64,000 nt of DNA from Acanthosepion pharaonis. Taxonomy: Eukaryota; Mollusca; Cephalopoda; Sepiida; Sepiidae. How positions within the stretch are numbered: position 1 is the stretch's first letter; the number at the start of each line of letters is the position of its first letter. Made by a program: the position numbers and the translations under genes. Location: positions 266,001-330,000 of the forward strand of contig CAHIKZ030000840.1 of assembly GCA_903632075.3 (NCBI GenBank), read 5' to 3'. This document shows positions 8,303 through 20,225 of this stretch, in pieces. The notes beneath the pieces are model-generated. The model was not told the origin of the DNA. It did not search any database and saw nothing but the letters and a program-made list of their open reading frames with translations.

Positions 8303-11300
8303 TTAATCTTAGTTAGGAGACTAACGCTTCTAGGGTAGAGTGTTTGTCAGCTGTCAAACGATTCCTCGCCGAAGACTACCGTTTCTTTCCGCGGGAGAGT
8401 GGTTTTCAACCGGGGACTAGGCAGCAGATTCCTCGCCGTAAACTAACGTTTCTTTCCACGGGAGAGTGGTTGTCACCCGGGTACTAGGCAGAAGATTCCT
8501 CGCCGTAAACTACCGTTTCTTTCTGCGGGAGAGTGGTTTTCAACCGGGGACTAGGCAAAAGATTCCTCGCCGTAGACCGTTTCTTTCCGCGCGAGAGTGG
8601 TTGTCACCCGGGGACTAGGCAAAATATTCCTCGCCGTAGACTACCGTTTTTCTTTCGCGAGAGTGGTTTTCAACCGGGGACCAAGCAGAAGATTCCTCGC
8701 CGTAGACTACCGTTTCTTTTGGTTGTCACCCGCATTCAGGCAAAAAGATTCCTCGCCGTAGACTACCGTTTCTTTCCGCGCGAGAGTGGTTGTCACCCGG
8801 GGACTAGGCAAAAGATTCCTCGCCGTAAACTACCGTTTCTTTCTGCGGGAGAGTGGTTGTCACCCGGGCACTAGGCAAAAGATTCCTCGCCGTAGACTAC
8901 CGTTTCTTTCCGCGCGAGTGTGGTTGTCACCCGGGGACTAGGCAAAAGATTCCTCGCCGTAGACTACCGTTTCTTTCCCCGGGAGAGTAGTTTTCAACCG
9001 GGGACCAGGCAGAAGATTCCTCGCCGTAGAACCGTTTCTTTCCCGGGGAGTGGTTGTCCCCGGGGACTAGGGGCAAAAGATTCCTCGCCGTAGACTACCG
9101 TTTTTTCTGCGGGAGAGTGGTTTCAACCGGGGACCAGGAAGAGAGTCGCCGTAGACGACCCTTTCCGCGGGAGTGGTTGTCACCCGGGGACTAGGCAAAA
9201 GATTCCTCGCCGTAGACTACCGTTTCTTTCTTTGCGAGAGAGTGGTTTCAACCGGGTACCAGGCAGAAGATTCCCCGCCGTAGACTACCGTTTCTTTCCG
9301 CGCGAGAGTGGTTGTCACCCGGGGACTAGGCAGAAGATTCCTCGCCGTAGACTACCGTTTCTTTCTGCGTGAGAGTGGTTTTCAAACGGGTGCTAAGCAG
9401 AAGATTCCTCGCCGTAAACTACCGTTTCTTTCTGCGGGAGAGTGGTTTTCAACCGGGGACTAGGCAAAAGATTCCTCGCCGTAGACTACCGTTTCTTTCA
9501 GCGCGAGAGTGGTTGGCACCCGGGTACTAGGCAAAAGATTCCTCGCCGTAGACTACCGTTTCTTTCTGCGGGAGAGTGGTTTTCAACCGGGGACCAGGCA
9601 GAAGATTCCTCGCCGTAGACTACCGTTTCTTTCCGCGCGAGAGTGGTTGTCACCCGGGGACTAGGCCAAAGGTTCCTCGAGACTACCGTTTCTTTCTGCA
9701 GGAGAGTGGTTTTCAACGGGAACTAGGCAAAAATTTCATAAATTTCACCGTTTCTTTCAGCGAGAGTGGTTGTCACCCGGGGACCAGTAAAAAGATTCCC
9801 CGCCGTAGACTACCGTTTTCGGGGAGTGTGGTTGTCACCCGGGGACTAGGCAAAAGATTCCTCGCCGTAGACTACCGTTTTTCCCGGGAGATGGTTTTCA
9901 AACCGGGGACCAGCAGAAGATTCTCGCCGTAGACTACCGTTTCCTTCCCCGGAAGAGTTGTACACACCGGGGACTAGGCAAAAAAGATTCCCGCCGTAGA
10001 CTACCGTTTCTTTCCCCGGAGTGTGGTTGTCACCGGGGTTGTCCTTAGCCGTAGACTACCGTTTCTCTCCCGGGAGATTGGTTTTCAACCGGGGGACCAG
10101 GCAAAGATTCCTCGCCGTAGACTACCGCTTTTTTCTGGGAGAGTGGTTTTCAACCAGGGACTAGGCAAAAGATTCCTCGCCGTAGTGGTTTCATTCCCAG
10201 GAGAGTGGTTGTCACCGGGGACTAGGCAAAAGATTCCTCGCCGTAGACTACCGTTTCTTTCTGCGAGAGTGGTTGTCACCCGGGACTAGGCAAAAGATTC
10301 CTCGCCGTAGACCAACCGTTTCTTTCTGCGCGAGAGTGGTTGTCACCGGGCACTAGGCAAAAGATTCCTCGCCGTAGACTACCGTTTCTTTCCCCGAGAG
10401 AGTGGTAAACCGGGGCTAGTAAAAAGATTCTCGCCGTACCCAGGGACAGCACGGGACAAAAGATTCCTCGCCGAAGACTACCGTTTTTTCTGCGGGAGAG
10501 TGGTTTTCAACCGGGGATTAGGCAAAAAGATTCCTCGCCGTAGATTACCGTTTTCTTTCCCGGGAGAGTGGGTTGTCACCCGGGGACTAAAAAAGATTCC
10601 TCGCCGTAGACTACCGTTTCTTTCTGCAGGAGAGTGGTTTTCAACCGTGGACTAGGCAAAAGATTCCTCTTTACCGTTTTTTCAGCGCGAGAGGTTGTCA
10701 CCCGGATTAGGCAAAAGATTCGTCGCCGTAGACTACCGTTTCTTTCTGCGGGAGAGTGGTTCTCAACCAGGGACCAGGCAGAAGATTCCTCGCCGTAGAC
10801 TACCGTTTCTTTCGAGAGTGGTTGTCACCGGGGACCAGGGCTAAAGATTCCTCGCCGTTCACCGTTTCTTTCCCCGGGAGGTGGTTTTCAACCGGGGACA
10901 AAGATACCTCGCCGTAGACTACCGTTTCTTTCAGCGGGTGAGTGGTTGTCACCCGGGGACTAGGCAAAAGATTCCTCGCCGTAGACTACCGTTTTTTCAG
11001 CGCGAGAGTGGTTGTCACCAGGGGACTAGGCAAAAGATTCCTCGCCGTAGACTACCGTTTCTTCCCCGGGAGAGTGGTTTCAACCGGGGAGGCAAAAGAT
11101 TCTCGCCGTAACCGGGGAGTGGGTTGTCACGGGGTAAAAGATTCCTCGCCAGACTAGAACAACCGGAGATTAGGCAAAAGATTTCTTTCGCCGTAGACTA
11201 TCGTTTTTTCAGCGCGAGAGTGGTTTTCAACCGGGGACCAGGCAGAAGATTCCTCGCCGTAGACTACCGTTTCTTTCCCCGGAGAGTGGTTGTCACCCGG

Positions 11301-13559
11301 AGACAAGGCAAAAGATTCCTCACCGTAGACTACCGTTTCTTTCCCCGGGAGAGTGGTTGTCCCCCGGGGACTAGGCAAAAGATTTCTCGCCGTCGACTAC
11401 CGTTTCTTTCTGCGGGAGAGTGGTTTTCAAACGGGGACCAGAAAGAAGATTCCTCGCCGTAGACTACCGTTTCTTTCTGCGGGAGAGTGGTTGTCACCCG
11501 GGGACTAGGCAAAAGATTCCTCGCCGTAGACTACCGTTTCTTTCCCCGGGAGAGTGGTTGTCACACGGGGACTAGGCAAAAGATTCCTCGCCGTAGACGA
11601 CCGTTTCTTTCTGCGGGAGAGTGGTTTTCAAGCGGGGATTAGGCAAAAGATTTCTTCGCCGTAGACTATCGTTTCTTTCACCAGCGAGAGTGGTTTTCAA
11701 CCGGGGACCAGGCAGAAGGTTCTCGCCGTAGACTACCGTTTCTTTCCCTGGAGAGTGGTTTGTCACCCGTAGACTACCTTGAGAGGGCAAAAGATTCCTC
11801 GCCGTCGACTACCGTTTCTTTCCACTGGAGAGGATTTGTCCCCGGGTTTCAAATTTCCTCGGTTTTGCTGGAAGAAGACCGGGGACTAAACTACCGTTTT
11901 TCTTGGGAGAGTGGTTTTCAACCGGCTACCAGGCAAAAGATTCCTTCCCGTAGACTATCTTTTCTTTCCGCGCGAGAGTGGTTGTCACCCGGGTACTAGG
12001 CAAAAGATTCCTCGCCGTAGACTATCGTTTCTTTCTGCGGGAGAGTGGTTTTCAAATGGGAACACGCAGAAGATTCCTCGCCGTAGACTACCGTTTGTTT
12101 CCGCGCGAGAGTGTTTGTCACCAGGGGACTAGGCAAAGATTCCTCGCCGTAGACTACCGTTTCTTTCTGCGCGAGAGTGGTTGTCACCCGGGACTAGGCA
12201 AAAGATTCCTCGCCGTAAACTACCGTTTCTTTCCGCGCGAGAGTGGTTGTCACCGGGTACTAGGCAAAGATTCCTCGCCACAGACTACCGTTTCTTTCCG
12301 CGCGAGAGTGGTTGTCCCCGGGGACCAGGCAAAGATTCCTCGCCGTAGACTACCGTTTCTCCCCGGGAGAGTGGTTGTCCCCGGGGACTAGGCAAAAGAT
12401 TTCGCCGTAGACTACCGTTTCTTTCTGCGCGAGAGTGGTTGTCACCGGGGACTAGGCAGAAGATTCCTCGCCGTAGACTACCGTTTCTTTCTGCGGGAGA
12501 GGGTTGTCACCCGGGGAACAGGGCAGAAGATTCTCGCCGTAGACTACCGTTTCTTTCCGCGCGAGAGTGGTTGTCACCCGGGAACAGGCAGAAGATTCCT
12601 CGTAGACTACCGTTTCTTTCTGCGGGAGAGTGGTTGTCCCCGGGGACTAGGTAAAAGATTCCTCGCCGTAGACTACCGTTTGTTTCCGCGAGAGTGTTTG
12701 TCACCGGGGACTGGGCAAAAGATTTCGCCGTAGACTCGTTTCTTTTACGCGAGAGTGGTTGGCACCCGGGACTAGGCAAAAGATTCCTCGCCATAGACTA
12801 CCGTTTCTTTCCGCGCGAGAGTGGTTGTCACCCGGGGACTAGGGCAAAAGATTTCTCGCCATAGACTACCGTTTCTTTCGCGCGAGAGTGGTTGTCCCCG
12901 GGGAGGCAAAAGATTCCTCGCCGTAGACTCACCGTTTTTCTTTCTGCGGGAGAGTGGTTTCAACCAGGGACCAGGGCAGAAGATTCCTCGCCGTAGACTA
13001 CCGTTACTTTCCGCGGGAAGTGGTTGTCACCCAGGGACTAGGCAAAAGATTCCTCGCCGTAGACTACCGTTTCTTTCCGCGCGAGAGGTGGTTTTCAACC
13101 GGGGACCAGGCAGAAGATTCCTCGCCGTTACCGTTACTTTCCGCGGAGACTGGTTGTCACCCGGGGACTAGGGCAAAGATTCCTCGCCGTAGACTACCGT
13201 TTCTTTCCGCAGGAGAGTGGTTTTCAACCGGGGACCAGGCAGAAGATTCCTCGCCGTAGACCGTTACGCGGGAGACTGGTTGTCACCGGGGACTAGGCAA
13301 AGATCCTCGCCGTAGACTACCGTTTCTTTCTGCGGGAGGTGGTTTTCAACCAGGGGACCAGGCAGAAGATTCCTCGCCGTAGACTACCGTTACTTTCCGC
13401 GGGAGAGTGGTTGTCACCAGGGACTGGGCAAAAAGATTCCTCGCCGTAGACTACCGTTTCTTTCCGCGAGAGTGGTTTTCAACCGGGGACCAGGCAGAAG
13501 ACTCGCCGTAGACTACCGTTACTTTCCGCGGGAGACTGGTTGTCACCCGGGGACTAGGC

Positions 13560-14330
13560 AAAAGATCCCTCGCCGTAGACTACCGTTTCTTTCAGCGCGA
13601 GAGTTGTTTTCAACCGGGGATCAGGCAGAAGGTTCCTCGCCGTAGACTACCGTTTCTTTCCCCGGGAGAGTGGTTGTCACCCGGGGACTAGGTAAATGAT
13701 TCCTCGCCGTAGACTACCGTTTCTTTTCGCGCGAAAGTGGTTGTCACCCGGGGACTATGCAAAAGATTCCTCGCCGTAGACTACCGTTTCTTTCTGCGGG
13801 AGAGTGGTTTTCAACCGGGGACCAGGCAGAAGATTCCTCGTCGTAGACTACCGTTTCTTTCCGCGCGAGAATGGTTGTCACTCCCGGGGACTAGGCAAAT
13901 CATTACTCGCCGTAGACTACCGTATCTTTCCCCGGAGAGTGGTTGTCACAAAGATTCCTCGCCGTAGACTACCGTTTCTTTCCCTGGATAGTGGTTTTCA
14001 ACCAGGGACCAGGCACAAGATTCCTCGCCGTAGACTACCGTTTCTTTCCCGGGAGAGTGGTTGTCACCAGGGGGAGAACAAAAAAGGTTCGCCGTAGACT
14101 ACCCTTTTCTTTCTGCGGGGGTAGTTTTCAACCAGGGACCAGGCAGAAGATTCCTCGCCGTAGACTATTGTTTTTTTTACCGGAGAGTGGTTCAGGGCCA
14201 AAAGATTCCTCGCCGTAGACTACCGTTTCTTTCTGCGGGAGAGTGGTTGTCACCGGGGACTAGGCAAAAGATTCCTCGCCGTAGACTACCGTTTCTTTCT
14301 GCGGGAGTGGTTTCATCCGGCTACCAGGCA
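13560..14330. repeat. Block duplicated within the satellite, copy 1
   Basis: A distinctive series of unit variants (TAAATGATTCCTCGCC, CGCGCGAAAGTGG, CCTCGTCGTAGAC with GCGAGAATGG, ACCGTATCTTTCC, TGGATAGTGG, TATTGTTT, TTTCATCCGGCTACC) recurs in the same order at 19430-20225, about 5.85 kb downstream. This shows segmental duplication inside the array after the units had diverged. Confidence 0.8.
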
Positions 14331-17300
14331 AAAGATTCCTCCCGAGACTACCGTTTCTTTCCGCGCGAGAGTGGTTGTCACCCGGTACTAGGCAAAGATT
14401 CCTCGCCGTAGACTACCGTTTCTTTCTGCGGGAGAGTGGTTGTCACCTGGGGACTAGACAAAGATTCCTCGCCGTAGACTACCGTTTCTTTCTGCAGGAG
14501 AGTGGTTTTCAACCGAGGGACCAGGCAGAAGATTCCTCGCCGTAGACTACCGTTTCTTTCCCGGGAGAGTGGTTTTCAACCGGGGTCCAGGCAGAAGATT
14601 CCTCGCCGTAGACTACCGTTTCTTTCGTCGCGAGAGTTGTTGTCACCCGGGGACTTGGCAAAGATTCCTCGCCGTAGACTACCGTTTTTTCTGCGGGAGA
14701 GTGGTTGTCACCGGGGACCAGGCAAAGATTCCTCGCCGTAAACTACCGTTTCTTTCTGCAGGAGAGTTGTTGTCACAGGGTTCAGGCAAAGATTCCTTGC
14801 CGTAGATCACCCGTTTCTTTCCCCGGGAAACGAGGCAAAAGTTCCTCGCCGTAAACTACCGTTTCTTTCTGCGGGAGAGTGGTTTTCAACCGGGGCCCAG
14901 GCACAAGATTCCTCGCCGTAGACTACCGTTTCTTTCCCCGGGAGAGTGGTTGCACCCGGGGACTAGGCAAAAAATTCCTCGCCGTAGACTACCGTTTCTT
15001 TCTGCGGGAGAGTGGTTTTCACGGGGATTTGCAAAGATTTCTTCGCCGTAGACTACCGAGCGTGGTTGTTTTCAACCGGGGACCAGGCAGAAGGTTCCTC
15101 GCCGTAGACCGTTTCTTCCCCCGGGAGAGTGGTTGTCACCCGGGGAAGATTCCTCGCCGTAGACTACCGTTTCTTTCAGCGCGAGAGTGGGTTGTCACCC
15201 GGGAGGCAAAAGATTCCTCTCCGTAGACTACCGTTTCTTTCTGCGGAGAGTGGTTTCAACCGGGGACCAGACAGAAGATTCTCGCCGTAGACTACCGTTT
15301 CTTTCCGCGCGAGAGTGGTTGTCACCGGTGACTAGGGCAAAAAGATTCCTCGCCGTAGACTACTGTTTCTTTCCGCGAGAGTGGTTGTCACCCGGGGACT
15401 AGGTAAATGATTCCTCACCGTAGACTACTAGCGCAAAAGATTGTCACCGGGGACGGCAAAGATTCCTCGCCGTAGACTACCGTTTCTTTCTGCGGGGAGT
15501 GGTTTTCAACCGGGGACCAGGCAGAAGATTCCTCGTCGTAGACTACCGTTTCTTTCCGCGGGAGAGTGGTTGTCACACGTGGACTAGGCAAAAGATTCCT
15601 CGCCGTAAACTACCGTTTCTTTCTGCGGGAGAGTGGTTTTCAACCGGGGACCAGGCACAAGATTCCTCGCCGTAGACTACCGTTTCTTTCCCCGGGAGTT
15701 TGTTGCACCCGGGGACTGGGCAAAGATTCCTCGCCGTAGACTACCGTTTCTTTCTGCGGGAGAGTGGTTTTCAAGGGGATTAGGCAAAGATTTCTTCGCC
15801 GTAGACTACCGTTTCTTTCACGCGAGAGTTGTTTTCAACCGGGACCAGGCAGAAGGTTCCTCGCCGTAGAACCGTTTCTTTCCAGGGGAGTGGTTGTGCC
15901 GGGGGACTAGGGCAAAAAAAGATTCCTCACCGTAGACTACCGTTTCTTTCACCGGGAGAGGGTTTTCAACCGGGTACCAGGCACAAGATTCCTCGCCGTA
16001 GACTACCGTTTCTTTCCCCGGGAGAGGGGTCACCCGGGGAAGGATTCCTCGCCGTAGACTACCGTTTCTTTCAGCGAGAGTGGTTGTCACCCGGGACTAG
16101 GCAAAAGATTCCTCGCCGTAGACCGTTTCTTTCTGAGGAGAGTGCTTTTCAACCGGGGACCAGAAAGATTCTCGCCGTAGACTACCGTTTCTTTCCGCGC
16201 GAGAGTGGTTGTCACCCGGGGGACGGGCAAAAAGATTCCCTCGCCGCAGACTACCGTTTCTTTCCGCGCGAGAGTGGTTGTCACCAGGGGGGTAAATGAT
16301 TCCTCACCGTAGACTCACCGTTTCTTTGCGCGCGAAAGTGGTTTCAACCGTGGACCAGGCACAGATTCCTCGCCGTAGACTACCGTTTCTTTCCCCAGGA
16401 GAGTAGTTTTCAACCGGCAACCAGACAAAAGATTCTTCCCGTAGACTACCGTTTCTTTCCGCGCGAGAGTGGTTGTCACCAGGGGACTAGGCAAAAGATT
16501 CCTCGCCGTAGACTACCGTTTCTTTCTGCGGGAGAGTGGTTGTCACCCGGGGACTAGGCAAAAAGATTCCTCGCCGTAGACTACCGTTTCTTTCTGCGGA
16601 GAGTGGTTTTCAACCGGCTACCAGGAAAAAAGATTCCTCCCCGTAGACTATCGTTTCTTTTCCGCGCGAGAGTGGTTTCAACCGGGGACCAGGCAGAAGA
16701 TTCTTCGCCGTAGACTACCGTTTCTTTCCGCGCGAGAGTGGTTGTCCCCGGGTACTAGACAAAAGATTCCTCGCCGCAGACTACCGTTTCTTTCTGCGGG
16801 AGAGTGGTTGTCACCCGGGGACTAGGCAACAGATTCATCGCCGTAAACTACCGTTTCTTTCTGCGGGAGAGTTGTTGTCACCCGGGGACTAGGCAAAAGA
16901 TTCCTTGCCGTAGACTACCGTTTCTTTCCACTGGTGAGTGGTTTTTTCAAACGGAGAAGATTCCTCGCCGTAAACTACCGTTTCTTTCTGCGGAGAGTGG
17001 TTTTCAACCGGGGACCAGGCACAAGATTCCTCGCCGTAGACTACCGTTTCTTTCCCAGGAGAGTTGTTGCACCGGGGACAGGGGCAAAAGATTCCTCGCC
17101 GTAGACTACCGTTTCTTTCTGTGGAGAGTGGTTTCAACCGGGGATTAGGCAAAAGATTTCTTCGCCGTAGACTACCGTTTCTTTCAGCGCGAGAGAGTTT
17201 TTCAACCGGGACCAGGCAGAAGGTTCCTCGCCGTAGACCACCGTTTCTTTCCCCGGGAGAGTGGTTGTCACCGGGGATTAGGGCAAAAGATTCCTCACCG

Positions 17301-19429
17301 TAGACTACCGTATCTTTCGCCAGGAGAGTGGTTTGTCACCAGGGACTAGGCAAAAAGATTCCTCGCCGTAGACTACCGTTTCGGGATAGTGGTTTCAACC
17401 ATGGGGCACAAGGCCGTAGACTAGTTTCTTTCCCCGGGAGAGTGGTTGTCGCAGGGGACTAGGCAAAAAAGATTCCTCGCCGTAGACTACTGTTTCTTTC
17501 TGCGGGAGAGTGGTTTTCAACCGGGGACCAGGCAGAAGATTCCTCGCCGTAGACTACCGTTTCTTTTCATCGGGAGAGTGGTTGTCCCCCAGGGGACTAG
17601 GCAAAGATTTCTCGCCGTAGGTTTCTTTCTGCAGGAGAGTGGTTTTCAACCGGCTACCAGATTCCTCCCCGTAGACTATCGTTTCTTTCCGCGCGAGAGT
17701 GGTTTTCAACCGGGGACCACAGAAGATTCCTCGCCGTAGACTACCGTTTTTTCCGCGCGAGAGTGGTTGTCACCCGGGTACTAGGGTCGCCTTAGACTAC
17801 CGTTACTTTCCCGGGAGTGGTGGTTGTCACCCAGGGAATACGCAAAAGATTCCTCGCAGTAGACTACCGTTCTGTCCGCGGAGAGTGGATCATCCGGGTA
17901 CCAGGCAGAAGATTCCTCGCCGTAGACTAACGTTTTTTCCGCGAGAGAGTGGTTGTCACCGGGGACTAGGCAAAAGATTCCTCGAGACTACCGTTTTTTT
18001 CCCGGGAGAGGGTTCTCACCCGGGACTAAGCAAAAGATTCCTCGCCGTAGACTACAGTTTCTTTCCCGGGAGACAACCGGGGACCAGGGCACTAAGATTC
18101 CTCGCAATAGACTACCGTTTCTTTCCCGGGAGAGTGGTTGCACCTGGGGACTAGGCAAAAGATTCCTCGCCGTAGACTAAAGAGTGGTTTTTCAGGGGAT
18201 TAGGCAAAGATTTCTCCGCCGTAGACTACCGTTCCTTTCTGCGGGAGAGTTGTTGTCACCCGGGGACTAGGCAAAAGATTCCTCGCCGTAGACTACCGTT
18301 TCTTTCCACTGGAGAGTGGTTTTCAAACGGTGGCTAGGCAGAAGATTCCTCGCCGTAGACTATTGTTTCTTTCCGCGCGAGAGTGGTTGTCACCCGGGGA
18401 CTAGGGCAAAGATTCCTCGCCGTAGACTATCGTTTCCTGCAGGAGAGTGGTTGTCACCGGGGACCAGGCAAAGATTCCTCGCCGTAGACTACCGTTTTTC
18501 TTTCCGCGCGAGAGTGTTTGTCACCCGGGGACTAGGCAAAGATTCCTCGCCGTAGACTACCGTTTCTTTACGCGCGAGAGTGGTTGTCACCCGGGTACTA
18601 GGCAAAAGATTCCTCGCCATAGACTACCGTTTCTTTCCGCGCGAGTGGTTGTCACCCGGGGACTAGGGCAAAGATTTCTCGCCATAGACTACCGTTTCTT
18701 TCCGCGCGAGAGTGGTTGTCACCCGGGGACTAGGCAAAAGATTCCTCGCCGTAGACTACCGTTTCTTTCTGCGGGAGAGTGGTTTTCAACCGGGGACCAG
18801 GCAGAAGATTCCTCGCCGTAGACTACCGTTACTTTCCGCGGGAGAGTGGTTGTCACCCGGGGACTAGGCAAAAGATTCCTCGCCGTAGACTACCGTTTCT
18901 TTCCGCGCGAGAGTGGTTTTCAACCGGGGACCAGGCAGAAGATTCCTCGCCGTAAACTACCGTTACTTTCCGCGGGAGACTGGTTGTCACCCGGGGACTA
19001 GGCAAAGATTCCTCGCCGTAGACTACCGTTTCTTTCCGCGCGAGAGTGGTTTTCAACCGGGGACCAGGCAGAAGATTCCTCGCCGTAGACTACCGTTACT
19101 TTCCGCGGGAGACTGGTTGTCACCCGGGGACTAGGCAAAAGATCCCTCGCCGTAGACTACCGTTTCTTTCTGCGGGAGAGTGGTTTTCAACCAGGGACCA
19201 GGCAGAAGATTCCTCGCCGTACTACCGTTACCTTTCCGCGGGAGAGTGGTTGTCACCCGGGACCAGGGGCAAAAGATTCCTCGCCGTAGACTACCGTTTC
19301 TTTCCGCGCTTTCGCGGGAGAGTTTTTCAACCGGGGACCAGGCAGAAGATTCCTCGCCGTAGACTAACGTTACTTTCCGCGGAGAGTGGTTGTCACCCGG
19401 GGACCAGGCAAAGATCCTCGCCGTAGACT

Positions 19430-20225
19430 ACCGTTTCTTTCAGCGCGAGAGTTGTTTTCAACCGGGGATCAGGCAGAAGATTCCTCGCCGTAGACCACCG
19501 TTTCTTTCCCTGCGGAGAGTGGTTGTCACCGGGGACTAGGTAAATGATTCCTCGCCGTAGACTACCGTTTCTTTTTCGCGCGAAAGTGGTTGTCACCCGG
19601 GGACTAGGCAAAAGATTCTCGCCGTAGACTACCGTTTCTTTCTGCGGAGAGTGGTTTTTCAACCGGGGACCAGGCAGAAGATTCCTCGTCGTAGACTACC
19701 GTTTCTTTCCGCGCGAGAATGGTTGTCACCGGGGACTAGGCAAAAGATTACTCGCCGTAGACTACCGTATCTTTCCCCGGGAGAGTGGTTGTCACCAGGG
19801 GACTAGGCAAAAGATTCCTCGCCGTAGACTACCGTTTCTTTCCCCTGGATAGTGGTTTTCAACCGTGGACCAGGCACAAGATTCCTCGCCGTAGACTACC
19901 GTTTCTTTCCCCGGGAGAGTGGTTGTCACCAGGGGACTAGGCAAAAGATTCCTCGCCGTAGACTACCCTTTCTTTCTGCGGGAGAGTAGTTTTCAACCGG
20001 GGACCAGGCAGAAGATTCCTCGCCGTAGACTATTGTTTCTTTTACCGGGAGAGTGGTTGACCCCCGGGGACTAGGCAAAAGATTCCTCGCCGTAGACTAC
20101 CGTTTCTTTCTGCGGGAGAGTGGTTGTCACCCGGGGACTAGGCAAAAGATTCCTCGCCGTAGACTACCGTTTCTTTCTGCGGGAGAGTGGTTTTCATCCG
20201 GCTACCAGGCAAAAGATTCCTCCCC
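19430..20225. repeat. Block duplicated within the satellite, copy 2
   Basis: Matches 13560-14330 variant for variant. For example ACCGTATCTTTCC is at 13918 and 19763, and TGGATAGTGGTTTTC is at 13985 and 19846. Copy 1 has lost more bases, mainly small deletions. A third partial copy of the CCTCGTCGTAGA/GAGAATGG pair lies near 21537. Confidence 0.8.
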
